Source of the DNA: Spinacia oleracea
Taxonomy: Eukaryota > Streptophyta > Magnoliopsida > Caryophyllales > Amaranthaceae
Length of the DNA: 64,000 nt
Direction of reading: 5' to 3'
NCBI RefSeq assembly: GCF_020520425.1
Contig: NC_079489.1
Location: 15,648,001 to 15,712,000, forward strand
Part shown: positions 11,481 to 23,104 of the stretch, piece after piece
How the letters are laid out: every line of letters starts with the position of its first letter
Position numbering within the stretch: the first letter of the stretch is position 1
Position numbers and translations under genes: made by a program
Notes under the pieces: generated by a model
The model's input: only the letters and a program-made list of their open reading frames with translations
The model's database searches: none
What the model was told of the DNA's origin: nothing

Positions 11481-12129
11481 TTTATTTTGGTGTTTTTGTT
11501 CAATTTGTTCAATTAAAAGTTCGCTGATAAATAATTAGTTTTTTAATCAATTAGTTAATTATTTTTACCAATTAGTTATTCTTTCAAAGCAATTAGTCAT
11601 ATTCTGACATTCATAAATCAAGTATTAAACAAATTAGTTAATTTATTTAATTTCAAACTTTCTTGAGCAATTAGTTCACTTTTTTGACCAATTAGTTAAT
11701 TGCATAATCCAATTAGTTAACTATTTTAACCTGTTAGTGAAACATTCAAAGCAATTAGTTACACAATGAACTTGTTTTGTTTTTATTGCTATTTATACTG
11801 CTTATGTTCATTACACATTCTTTTTATTTGCGCATTGCAATATATTGAACTACATTCATTTATAGTTTCAGTTCACATAATGAGGTCAAAAAATGCAAAC
11901 AAAGCATCTGATTATCACGATGCTGGGAAGTCGAGTCAAGATGTTGAAGGCAGTTCAAGGCCGACTGAAGATATTCCAGCTAGTCCAAAGCTGAGTGCAG
12001 ATGAGAGGAAAATTGGAAGGGGGCCAAAGAAGTCGAAAGTTAAAGTAGAATATACGGAAGATGGCGGGGAAGTTGTAGAGTTGGATAGGTATAACTCCTA
12101 TCTTTGTAACTGTTATTTATCACTGTTTA

Positions 12130-13005
12130 ATTAGTTGGATAGGTATGACTATTTAAAAATTGATTTTGCAATTATCATAACTTATTTTACATTTAGTGAA
12201 CTTTTTGCATAATTTAGTTAACTTTTGACTGCAATTAGTTAAATATTTTTCAGTAATTAGTTAACCTTTTTTAAAAAGAATCTTTCCACTAATTAGTTAA
12301 CTTTTTCCACTAATTAGTTAACCTTTTCCATTAATTAGTTAACTTTTGACTGCAATTAGTTAACTCAATAATTAGTTTACTTTTGAATGCAAATAGTTAA
12401 CTTTTTCCATTAATTAGTTAACCTATTTCATCAATTCGTTAACCTATTGCATGATTAGTGAAGTTTTTTTCAGTTAGTTAACCTATTTCATTAAATAGTT
12501 AACCTTTTTCTTCAATTAGTTAACCTATCTTTGTAACTGTTATTTATCACTGTTTAATTAGTTGGATAGGTATGACTATTTGTTATTTATTTTTAAATTA
12601 ATTACTTTTGCTTTGAAACAAATTATTTTACCTATATGAAGTAGTTATGTAATTAAAATAATTAGTTAACCTTTAAACACAATTAGTTAAATATTTTTCA
12701 GTAATTAGTTAACCTTTTTTTAAAAAGAATCTTTCCACTAATTAGTTAACTTTTTCACTAATTAGTTAACCTTTTACATTAATTAGTTAACTTTTGACTG
12801 CAATTAGTTAACTCAATAATTAGTTAACTTTTGACTGCAATTAGTTAACTTTTTCCATTAATTAGTTAACCTATTTTATCAATTAGTTAACCTATTGCAT
12901 GAATAGTGAAGTTTTTTGCAGTTAGTTAACCTATTTCATTAAATAGTTAACCTTTTTCTTCAATTAGTTAACTTCTTAAGCAATTAGTTAAATATTTTCA
13001 TTAAT
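12130..13005 (+). repeat. ATTAGTTAAC array in ULP gene intron 1
   Basis: Dense copies of AATTAGTTAACTTTTT and variants, organised as two diverged blocks about 440 bases apart (AAGAATCTTTCCACTAATTA occurs near 12278 and 12726). Copies of the exon 1 donor region (TTGGATAGGTATGACT) occur near 12134 and 12562. The array fills most of the 939-base intron. Confidence 0.92.
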
Positions 13006-13554
13006 TAAATTCTTTTGTTTTGTGTAGGGGTTACAAACTAAATTGTAGATCAGAGGCGTTGATTAATCTTCTTAATTCTATAAAGAAGAATGAAAACAAA
13101 GTGAAAGCCATTAAAGAGATAGGTTTTGGTGGTTTGTTGAGTGTTCGACTTCATGAAGTCAACACACTCCTTGTTCCATGGCTACTTCAACATTTTAATT
13201 GTGTTGGTCATATGCTCCAGTTTGGAGAAACACAAAATGTTCAGTTATATGATTATGATGTCTATGACGTCTTTGGCTTGCCATGGAACAAGGATTTTGA
13301 TGTTCAAGAGACGCCAAGAAAGAGGGTTGAAGGAGATGCCAACCATGAAATGATTCAAAGATGGAATGAGAAGTTCCACAAGAAACCAACTGTTCAGGCA
13401 CCCACCTTGACGGAGTTGGAATCTTTTTTGAAAACAGATGAATGTGGAGATGATTTTAAACGTGCCTTTGTGGTATATGTTTTAGGTAAAAATTCTAAAT
13501 TAATCATGCTCAAGTTATTTACCTTTAACAGCAAGTATATAGTTCACTATTTAC

Positions 13555-13760
13555 ATTAATTAGTTTACCTTTTTTTATTAATTATTCTTCTTTTTTCATT
13601 AATTAGTTCATTTTAATAATTAGTTTACCTTTTTTATCCATTAGTTACTGTTTTCATCAATCAGTTAACCTATTTTACATTTAGTTAACTTTCTTCATCA
13701 TTTAGTTAGCTTTTTACATTAATTAGTGAACTATTTTTATGAATTAGTTAACATATTATC
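13555..13760 (+). repeat. ATTAGTTAAC array in ULP gene intron 2, left part
   Basis: About ten degenerate copies between exon 2 and the inserted long-TIR MULE. The insertion at 13794 splits this intron, and exon 3 starts 13 bases after the insertion's right end. Confidence 0.85.
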
Positions 13761-13793
13761 TTATTGATTTCTGTAATTATCTTATTGTTTTTA

Positions 13794-15084
13794 CGGTTTT
13801 TTCATGAAATGCCCCTGAGGTTTCACGGAATGCACCAAATACACCTGCGTGTTTCAAATCACATAATATACCCCTATTTAAACTTATTTGCACCAGATGC
13901 CCCTAGACTTAACAGATGTCTAACGCCGTTAGTATTTAGTTTGAATTAGCCCTTAATTATCCTAATTAACCCTTAATTAACCTAATTAACCCTAAATTTA
14001 ACCATTTTTAATTATCTAATTACTTTTCATTAACTTTTTTTCCCCTTTTTTTTTCTTTTTTTTCTCATCTCTGACCTCTACTCTTCTTTGTTTTATCTCT
14101 CCTCTGGCCATCCACATTATTGCACTTCCCCGACCCAACCACCACCCTGACGCCGCCTCCTCTTCCTTCTTCTTCGGTCTTCTTGTTTTTGAGAAGCCAT
14201 TAATGCCCATATTTTAACAACAACCGACATCATCCCCGTTCACATCCATCCTCGAATCTCATAGAAAATGGAGTATTTAATCTTGAGTATTTCAGTAATT
14301 CAGTTGGTGAGATTCAATTGGGCACTTCCTTCCGGTGAGATTCAATTGGGAGTATTTAATCTTGAGTATTTCAATTGGTGCAATTCAATTGAGATTTACT
14401 TCCTTCTTCTTCGTTTTGCTGCAACTCCTCTAATCTCATCCATAATTCGTCCGATCTCCCATGAATTCACTCAAATATTACCAACAAAACTGACTAAATA
14501 AATCACACAATTTGATCAAAAATCAAGTATTAAAACACCACCCTTGTCAACTCCTCGCCCCCGCCGCTACTACTTCTCCGCCTCAAAATTTTTTTGTCCC
14601 CTTCATTAATACTCCGAATTGTAGAAATTGTAGAAATTGGGGTTTTAATTGGGGAGCAGTGGTGGTAATGTAATGTTGGAGGTAGGCAATCTGATCTGAT
14701 ATTGGGTTTGGAGGATGGAGTTGAAGGAAGAATGGAGAACAATGGAGTGTTGTTCTTGGTGAAGGGCACTGGAGAAGATGAATCATGAAAAGAGAAGGGA
14801 TCAAAAGATTAGAAATAATCGAAGAAAAGAGAAAGGAAAAAAGAAAAAAGAAAAAAGAAAATATTAGTTATATTTCATTGGAATTGATATAGGGTTAATT
14901 ATATGTAGTTAATAAGGTTAATTAAGGCTGATTATCGGCTAATCACTAACGGCGTTAGTCTTCCGTTAAATCCAAGGGTATTTGGTGCATTTTTTTAAAA
15001 ATAGGGGTATATTATGTAATTTGAAACACGCAGGTGTATTTGGTGCATTCCGTGAAACCTCGGGGGCATTTCATGAAAAAACCG
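13794..15084. mobile_element. Non-autonomous MULE with long terminal inverted repeats
   Basis: A perfect 9-bp duplication, TTGTTTTTA (13785-13793 and 15085-15093), flanks a 1291-bp element. Its ends, CGGTTTTTTCATGAAATGCC and the complement, belong to inverted repeats of about 150-200 bases (about 13794-13945 against 14930-15084, including CTAACGGCGTTAG near the inner edge). The interior is AT-rich with no credible gene. It is nested in intron 2 of the ULP-like gene; the right duplication supplies the T-run of the exon 3 acceptor (TTTTTATAG). Confidence 0.92.
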
Positions 15085-15774
15085 TTGTTTTTATAGGTGT
15101 ATTTTTGGCTCCTACGTCTAACCGGTTGTTAGACATCAAGGTTTTGAAGGTTGTTGAGGATGTTTCACAGATTGTGAAACAAAATTGGTGTAAATACGTG
15201 TTAAACCAGCTTGGGTTTGCTGTCGAGAGGTGGAGAGCGAGTGTCAAAAATGACAAGGTTGGTGGCTGTGTTCTATTTTTGGAGATAATTTATATCCAAA
15301 GATCGTTATTTCGGGGTGTAGTTCCCCCTAAGGAAATCCCACTTGTTTAACATTGGAATGATGAACAAGTGACTGAACGTCTGGTTTCCGAAGAGAAGAT
15401 GGGTTTTGGGGTAGCTTTGGTTGATATAACCAGCTATCCCGTGTCTAAGACTTTTGCTGATTTGTTAGGGGGTCTTAACCCTATCAAACTCGAGGTTCCT
15501 GAAGCTTCTGCTGCTCCTGAAGCTTCTTCTGCTCCTTCTGCTTCTGCTGCTCCTTCTGCTTCTGCTGCTCGTGCTGCTTCTGGTGCTCCTGCTGCTTCTG
15601 CTAAAGCTTCGGAAGGTGCACCGGGTAATTCCCAAGTTGATCGAAGCAGGATTATTGAGTTTCAAATTCCGGAAAGTGCTCAAACAGATGCTGAAATTCA
15701 AGCTACCTGCGATGATGTAAGTCATGATAATGTTCATATTTATTTTTGTTCATATTTAATGAATCTTTTTAATA

Positions 15775-16850
15775 GTTAACCTATTTTGTCAATTAGTTAA
15801 CTTTTGTTATGAATTAGTAAACCTTTTTATTCAATTAGTTAACCTGTACCATCAATTAGTTAACCTTTTTATGAATTAGTAAACCTTTTTATTCAATTAG
15901 TTAACTTGTACCATCAATTAGTTAACCTTTTTTATGAATTAGTAAACCTTTTTATTCAATTAGTTAACCTATTACAATAGTTAACCTTTTGCTTAAATTA
16001 GTTAACCTTTTACAGCAATTAGTCAACTTTTTCCATTAATTAGTTAACCAAGTGTTACTTGTTTTATGAATTAGTTAACCTATTTCAGCAATTAGTTATC
16101 TTATTTCATCAATTAGTTAACTTATTTTTTAATGAATTTTTCCAATCTTTCATCAATCCATCAATTAGTTAAGTTATTTAATCAAATAGATAACCCTTTC
16201 CTTTAATTAGTTAACGTTATACAACAATTAGTTAATGTATTTCATCAATTAGTTATCTTTTTTTTGTGTGAAGGAGTTCCTATTTTGCAATTAGTTAACC
16301 TTTTTTTATGAATTAGTAAACCTTTTTATTCAATTAGTTAACCTGTACCATCAATTAGTTAACCTTTTTATGAATTAGTAAACCTTTTTATTCAATTAGT
16401 TAACTTGTACCATCAATTAGTTAACTTGTACCATCAATTAGTTAACTTTTTTTATGAATTAGTAAACCTTTTTATTCAATTAGTTAACCTATCTCACAAT
16501 AGTTAACCTTTTGCTTAAATTAGTTAAGTTTTTACAGCAATTAGTCAACTTTTTCCATTAAGTAGTTAACCAAGTGTTACTTGTTTTATGAATTAGTTAA
16601 CATATTTCAGCAATTAGTTATCTTATTTCATCAATTAGTTAACTATTTTTCTCTATAAGTGAACTTATTTTTTAATGAATTTTTCCAATAGTTTCATCAT
16701 TCCATCAATTAGTTAAGTTATTTCATCGAATAGTTAACCTTTTCCTTTAATTAGTTAACTTTATACAGCAATTAGTTAATGTATTCCATCAAATAGTTAT
16801 CTTTTTCCATGAATTATATAATTGTTTAGATAATTCAATTAGTTAACTAT
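15775..16850 (+). repeat. ATTAGTTAAC array in ULP gene intron 3
   Basis: Two related blocks (about 15790-16260 and 16285-16885) share long runs of the same repeat variants, so the intron grew by a tandem duplication of roughly 500-600 bases. The left block ends with a copy of the true exon 4 acceptor context (GTGTGAAGGAGTT near 16266; real one at 16891). Confidence 0.92.
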
Positions 16851-17839
16851 TTAGCTGTTGTTTTCTTTTCTTAATATTTCTTTTTTTTTTGTGTGAAGGA
16901 GTTGCAATTGGCAATGAGAATATATTGTCGCGATTATGTTGTGTCCAGTTTCCATAAGGACCGTATAAATTTGTTAAAGAGTCGGCGACAAGAATTATCA
17001 GACAGTCCAGGATACAATGATCCTGTGTTTTTGGAGATAATTGACTCAATTGTTGCCTATGCTGAACACTTGAGAAACGAAAATAATGCTGTTGATGATA
17101 ATGCTCCTTCTCAAGCTGTTGATGGTGCTGCTGACAAGGGGCCAATTCAGGAGAATGTTGGTGCTGCTGACAAGGGTTCTGGTGATAATGGACCTGGTGA
17201 TAAGGGGCCAATTGAGAAAAATGTTGAAGGTTCTGGAAATGTTGCTCCCCAAGATGCTGAACCTGAACGAGAAGCTAGGAGTTTCTATAGCAGTCTTCCC
17301 ATTGGTTCTGCTACAGAAGAAGTCTTCTGCTTATCTGAGTTAATGGAGAGATTTCCGAAGACCCTCGGTCGTCTGAGGAGACTGGAAAAAGAAGTAATTG
17401 ACTTCTGTTTCTTGGATGATGAGGCACTTGATCAACGGTAAGTTAACAATTAGTTATCTTGTGAGATGAATTAGTTAACTATATATGTCATTTAGTTGAG
17501 ATTTTTACATAATTTAATATTTTCCTTATTTATTTGTTTTAATTTTTGTGTAACAGGGCTGATGTTTTTATTTTTGGGATGCTCCACAAAATAAATAGGG
17601 AGAAAATGCAATGTTTGATTCCTGAGGAATATATCTTATCCAACATTGTTGAGATTTGGTCTATTCTCTTGAACAAAAATCAGTTCATGTTGAATAAAGA
17701 ACAAAACAATTTCTATTTTGGTGTTGAGTACACGGTTAGTTTCTATTTTACGTAATTTTTTTTATTAATGTCCTTTACTTTTTTATGTTGTATCGTTTAA
17801 ATAATGAGTTACTTATCTTTTTACCACAATTATTATTTT

Positions 17840-18560
17840 TTTACATCAATTAGTTAACATTTTCCATCAAGTAGTTAACTTTTTAACTTTTTAAATCATT
17901 TAGTTAACTTGTTCTGACAATTAGTTAACCTTTTCAAACAATTAGTTAAGTTTTTCCATCAATTACCTACACTGTAAAGTAACTAGTTTTGTATTCATTT
18001 CAATTAGTTTGTGGTATTATTAGTTAATTTTTGCTATCAATTAGTTAACTTTTTCTATCAATTAGTGAACTTTTTCTATCAATTAGTGAACTTTTTCTAT
18101 CAATTAGTTAACTTTTTCTATCAATTAGTGAACTTTTTTTATCAATTAGTTTCCCATGAATTAGTTATTCTATTAAGGTACCTAGGTTTGTATTCATTTC
18201 AGGTAGTTTGTTGTACATTTAGTTAACCTTTTCTATCAATTAGTGAACTTTTTCTATCAATTAGTTAACATTTTCTATCAATTAGTGAACTTTTTTTATC
18301 AATTAGTGAACTTTTTCAATCAATTAGTTAGCCTTTTCCATGAATTAGTTATACTATTAAGGTACCTAGTTTCGTATTTACTTCAGTTAGTTTGTTGTAC
18401 AATTAGTTAACTTTTTCTATCAATTAGTTAACTTTTGCAATCAAATAGTTAACTATTTCTATCAACTAGTTAACTTTTTCCATGAATTAGTTATCTTTTT
18501 CCATCAATTAGTTACACATGAAAGTACCTAGTTTTGTATTCAGTTCAGTTAATTTGTTTA
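17840..18560 (+). repeat. ATTAGTTAAC array in ULP gene intron 5
   Basis: Includes a very regular run of TCAATTAGTTAACTTTTTCTA-type units of about 21 bases (18030-18145) and three repeats of a longer block with CTATTAAGGTACCTAG and GTATTCATTTCAG. That block recurs in inverted orientation at 20985-21150 and 23205-23625 in the other half of the element. Confidence 0.92.
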
Positions 18561-19204
18561 TACTGTTTTCTAATTAAATTTGGTTTTTTGCTTATGCCAG
18601 AGGAAGCTTGAAGGTGCTCTTAAGACGAAGTCAGCTGAATCTCTAAATCAAATTATTGATGAACTTATCAATAGTTGGAAATATTGGGTGCAAATCAATG
18701 ACCACAGATTCAATCTGAAAAATGTGGGAATGGTAAGTTGGTATTTTGGTAGTTATGCCTTTATATGTAATAGTTAATTTGTGATATTAAATAGTTAAGT
18801 TTTTATATATTTTAGTTTGATTTTTCTTACTTTTTTCCCTTGATTCATTTGCAGTTTTTCTTTCCCATTATTTACCAAGAACACCTCTCTCTGTTGATTG
18901 TCAACATAAATCAGAGAAGTCTTGTCTATGTTGACAACATAATTTGGAGTAAGAAGATTCATGATGATTATATGGCAATGGTGTCATTGCTTATTGAAGG
19001 ATTTGCACAGTTTCTGCTAGAGATTGGCCATGCGGCTGCTGCTGATTGCTTAAATTTTGAAATGTCAATTCTGGACTTTGCTGGGAGATCAGATAACCCT
19101 GATCATGTAGATTGCGGAATTTTTTTGATGACAGCAATGCAGTACTTTAATGGCAAAAATATTCCCATGGACCTTTCCTATGTAAGTCTACTTCAGTTAA
19201 GATT

Positions 19205-19920
19205 TTCAAGCAATTAGTTTATCTTTTCTAGTTTCAATAGTTTCAAATTAAGTATTTCATGAATTAGGTAACCTTTTTTCTTCAATTAGTTAACTTATTA
19301 CTTCAAATAGTTAACCTTTTTTCAGTTAGTTTACTTTTTACATTAATTAGTTCACCTTTTGCATCCATTAAGCCTTTAACAATAATTAGTTAACTTTTTC
19401 CATCTATTAGTTAACTTGTCCCATCAATTAGTTATCTTTTTCATCAATTAGTTATTGTTTTAACTTTTTAACAACTTTTTCTATCAAGTAGTTAATCAAT
19501 TTAGGTAACTTTTTACTGGAATTAGTTAACTTTTTACTACAATTAGTTAACTTTTTACAGCAATTAGTTAACTTTTTACAGCAATTAGTTAACTTTTTAC
19601 AACAATTAGTTAACTTTTTACTGCAATTAGTTAACTTTTTATAGCAATTAGTTAACTTTTAACAGCAATTAGTTAACTTTTTACTGCAATAAGTTAACTT
19701 TTTACAGCAATTAGTTAACTTTTTATAGCAATTAGTTAACTTTTTACAACAATTAGTTAACTTTTTACAACAATTAGTTAACTTTTTACTGCAATTAGTT
19801 AACTTTTTATAGCAATTAGTTAACTTTTAACAGCAATTAGTTAACTTTTAAATTTATTAGTGAACTTTTTACAGCAACTAGTTAACTTTTTTAATCTATT
19901 AATAAACCTATTTTTTGTTT
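19205..19920 (+). repeat. ATTAGTTAAC array in ULP gene intron 7, with a near-perfect 21-bp array
   Basis: From about 19505 to 19850 there are about 16-17 units of the form CAATTAGTTAACTTTTTACAG (21 bases) differing at one or two positions, the most homogeneous array in the element and so probably the youngest. The rest is degenerate. The array ends about 50 bases before the exon 8 acceptor. Confidence 0.93.
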
Positions 19921-20463
19921 CATACAATCAGTATTTAGTACACATACGGTACAAGGACAATGTTACGGGCTAAGATTTGTTTAACCTTAGTCCTTTCTGA
20001 TATGAATGAAATTCGGGCTGATGTGCTGGAGGAAATGGAATCATTCAACATGATTAAAGTTGGTATTTCCCATGCTGTTCGTGATCGCCGAAAGAAAAAG
20101 AAAGAAGAAGAAGAAAGACAGAGAAAAGAAGCAGAAGCAAAGAAGAAGCTAGAAGAAGAAGAGGCTGTAAAGTTGAAACAGCGGGCTGATTTAAAAAAGG
20201 CTGAAACTACAAGGAAAAGGTTAGAAACAATTGTAAAAAGAAAAGCAGCGGCCCAAGAGAAGCCAGAAGGAAATGACAATGCTCCTTTGAGAACATACAA
20301 GTCATCAAGGCGAATTGCCAAGAACAACGAACCAGTGGTAGCAGCTGAAGCAGTGCCAACAGTAGAAGCAGTGCCATTCTCTGATATGGATCAAAACAAA
20401 GCTACTGTTGCACCGAAACAAAATAGACCAAAAGTTGTTCATCATAAGCCACCTTCCAGTTAA

Positions 20464-22465
20464 TCAGTAAACTTATCTATCAGGTTGTTTTTAGTTGTTA
20501 TTTAGTAAACAATTTATATGTGAATATTTTTATTAACTGCTTTGTTTAGTTGATATATTTTGAGAATAGGTGCTTTAAAACAGAAATTTAATCTTTGAAT
20601 ATTTTGGGCAAGTAGCTCTTTTGGTATATATATATTTAGTAGGAGCTTATTTTGAATTATTTACTTGATATATTTCATAAGGATTAAATTCAATTAGTTA
20701 AATATCAAATTCAATTAGTTAACTAATTGATGCAAAAAGTTAACTAATTGATGGAAAAGGTTAACTTATAGATTGTAAAGGTTAACTAATTGATGCAAAA
20801 AGTTAACTACTTTTAGGTTAACAATATTAGTTAAACATAATCATCCTGCATATTGTGACATCAAGAATAATTATAGTAACTTAACTTTTGAAAATAAAAT
20901 CAATTTGTTAACTTATTAAGGGAACACGTTAACTAATTGATGGTACAAGTTAACTAATGGATGAAAAAATTTAACTAATTGTACAACAAACTAACTGAAG
21001 TGAATACAAAACTAGATACCTTAATAGAATAACTAATTCATGGAAAAGGCTAACTAATTCATAGAAAAAGTTCACTAATTGATAGAAAAAGTTAACTAAT
21101 CGTACAACAAACTAACTGAAGTGAATACAAAACTAGGTACCTTAATAGAATAACTAATTCATGGAAAAGGGTAACTAATTGATAGAAAAAGTTCATTAAT
21201 TGATAGAAAAAGTTAACTAATTGATAGCAAAAGTTAACTAATTGATAGCAAAAGTTAACTAATAATACTATAAACTAATTGAGGGAACAAGTTAACTAAT
21301 TGATGGAAAAATTTAACTAATTGATGAAAAAGTTAACTAATTGAGTGAACAAGTTAATTAATAGATGGTACAAGTTAACTTATTGATGATAAAAGTTAAC
21401 TAATTTTTAGAAAAAGGTAACTAATTGATGATAAAAGTTAACTAATTTTTACAAAAAGGTAACTATTTGAGGGAAAACGTTAACTAATTGAGGGAGCTTA
21501 TTTTGAATTATTTACTTGGTATATTTCATAAGTCAGTCAATCTAATTCAATATATTAGTTAAGCATTAAATTCAATTAGTGAAATATCAAATTCAATTAG
21601 TTAAAACTTATTAATGAAAATAGTTAACTAATTGCTGCAAAAAGTTAACTATTTGGTGGAAAAGGTTAACTAATTGATGGTAAAGGTTAACTAAAGAGTG
21701 GTAAGTTCAACTAATTGATGCAAAAAGTTAACTAATTTTAGGTTAACAATATTAGTTAAATATAGTCATCCTGCATATTGTGACCTCAACAATAATTACA
21801 GTAACTTGACTTTTGAAAATGAAATCAATTAGTTAACTAATTGAGGGAACAAGATAACTAATTGATGAAAAAAGTTAACTAATTGAGGGAACAAGTTAAA
21901 TAATTTTTATAGAAAGGTAACTAATTGATGGGAAAAGTTAACTAATTGATAGAAAAAGTTAACTAATTGCTGAAAAAAGTTAACTAATTGATGGAAAAGG
22001 TTAACTAATGCATTGTAAGGTTAACAATATTAAATAATTGAGGGAAGAAGTTAACTAATTGCTATAAAAAGTTAACTAATTGCTGTAAAAAGTTAACTAA
22101 TTGTAGTAAAAAGTTAACTAATTGCGGTAAAAAGTTACCTAAATTGATTAACTACTTGATAGAAAAAGTTGTTAAAAAGTTAAAACAATAACTAATTGAT
22201 GAAAAAGATAACTAATTGATGGGACAAGTTAACTAATAGATGGAAAAAGTTAACTAATTATTGTTAAAAGCTTAATGGATGCAAAAGGTAAACTAATTAA
22301 TTGCTGAAAAAAGTTAACTAATTGATGGAAAAAGTTAACTAATGTATTGTAAGGTTAACAATAATAAATAATTGAGGGAAGAAGTTAACTAATTGAGGGA
22401 ACAAGTTAACTAATTGCTGGTACAAGTTAACTAATTTGATAAACACTAAATTTAATCCAATGTCA
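20464..22465. repeat. Convergent intergenic region filled with inverted-orientation arrays
   Basis: Between the two stop codons, from about 20690 the repeat reads GTTAACTAATTG on the plus strand, opposite to the left half. The switch passes through the perfect palindrome CAATTAGTTAACTAATTG (20712-20729). A block of about 840-920 bases is tandemly duplicated (GAGCTTATTTTGAATTATTT near 20644 and 21485). Two copies of the transposase exon 6 acceptor context (CATCCTGCATATTGTGAC) sit at about 20843 and 21768. No gene is seen; poly(A) sites of both genes must lie here. Confidence 0.88.
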
Positions 22466-23104
22466 CTAAAAAAGTTGTTCTTTTGGTGTAAAAGTTCCAA
22501 ATTCTGTAGGTGCTGTTGACGATGTCCTTATCTCAAAGAATCTTTTTTTTCTTTTACTTCTTCCTTTTGTATTCACTAGTGGTGGATTTTCAACTATTAT
22601 TTGTGGTGCATTTGATGATGATGATGTAGACGGTGCTATGTTGATTGTGGTTTGTTGTGCTTCAGCATCGTCTTGTGCCTTTTGTGCTGCCTCCTTTTCT
22701 GTTGCTTTTTCTTTTTCTAGAACCTTATTTATGCTTTCGTTAGCATGAGCATAAGCCTCTTTAAGCACCTATTAGTTAAGATTTAAAGCAAACTAGTTAG
22801 ACTCTTGAAGTAATTAGTATTTATTGTTATGTATTAGTTAAATAATAGTTATTAAAAACCTTTTTAGCTGCATCACTCCCTTGACATTTAATAACCAAGT
22901 TGTACAAATTTCTTGCCATCTCATAACGCCATGGAGTAATTTTTCTCTTTTCTGTTCCATTATCTTCTCTATGTTCCATTCTCTTCCATACTTCACTTTT
23001 TGCAAACTTTGTCCACCTTTTTGAAATGTATTGCTCTGGAATGTTGACAATAGAATGTATATGTAGAACTCGTATTGCATGGAAACATAGCCATCCTGCA
23101 TATT

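Larger units (their letters stand above)
11880..20463 (+). pseudogene. ULP1-like (C48) cysteine protease gene of the MULE, 8 exons, one stop
   Basis: Exons by eye: 11880-12088, 13028-13485, 15097-15716, 16899-17437, 17557-17734, 18601-18732, 18855-19181 and 19939-20463. All are GT..AG, and together they make 2988 bases (996 codons) in one frame, with one in-frame TAA at 15348-15350. Exon 2 carries a conserved block ending VYDVFGLPW, seen in transposon ULP-like proteins. Exon 3 has an Ala/Pro-rich tract. Exon 4 has DKGPI repeats. Exon 7 is the ULP core: His in QEHLSLLIVN, Asp in LVYVDNI, Cys in HVDCGIFLM. Exon 8 is a Lys/Glu coiled coil with a basic tail. ULP1 proteases cleave SUMO; in transposons the substrate is unknown. 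The last acceptor (ATTTAG, 19938) was chosen because the nearby CAG gives an early stop. With this single lesion it may be recently dead, or the base may be wrong. Confidence 0.82.

Noticed and set aside
18011-18226. Open frame with repeated LVNFFYQ peptide
   Set aside because: It is the translation of the 21-bp intron array in ULP intron 5; flanking exons are in other frames and splice sites bracket it.
19932-19959. Frameshift at the start of ULP exon 8
   Set aside because: Using the acceptor ATTTAG at 19938 instead of CAG at 19931 keeps the frame with no lesion, so a frameshift need not be assumed.
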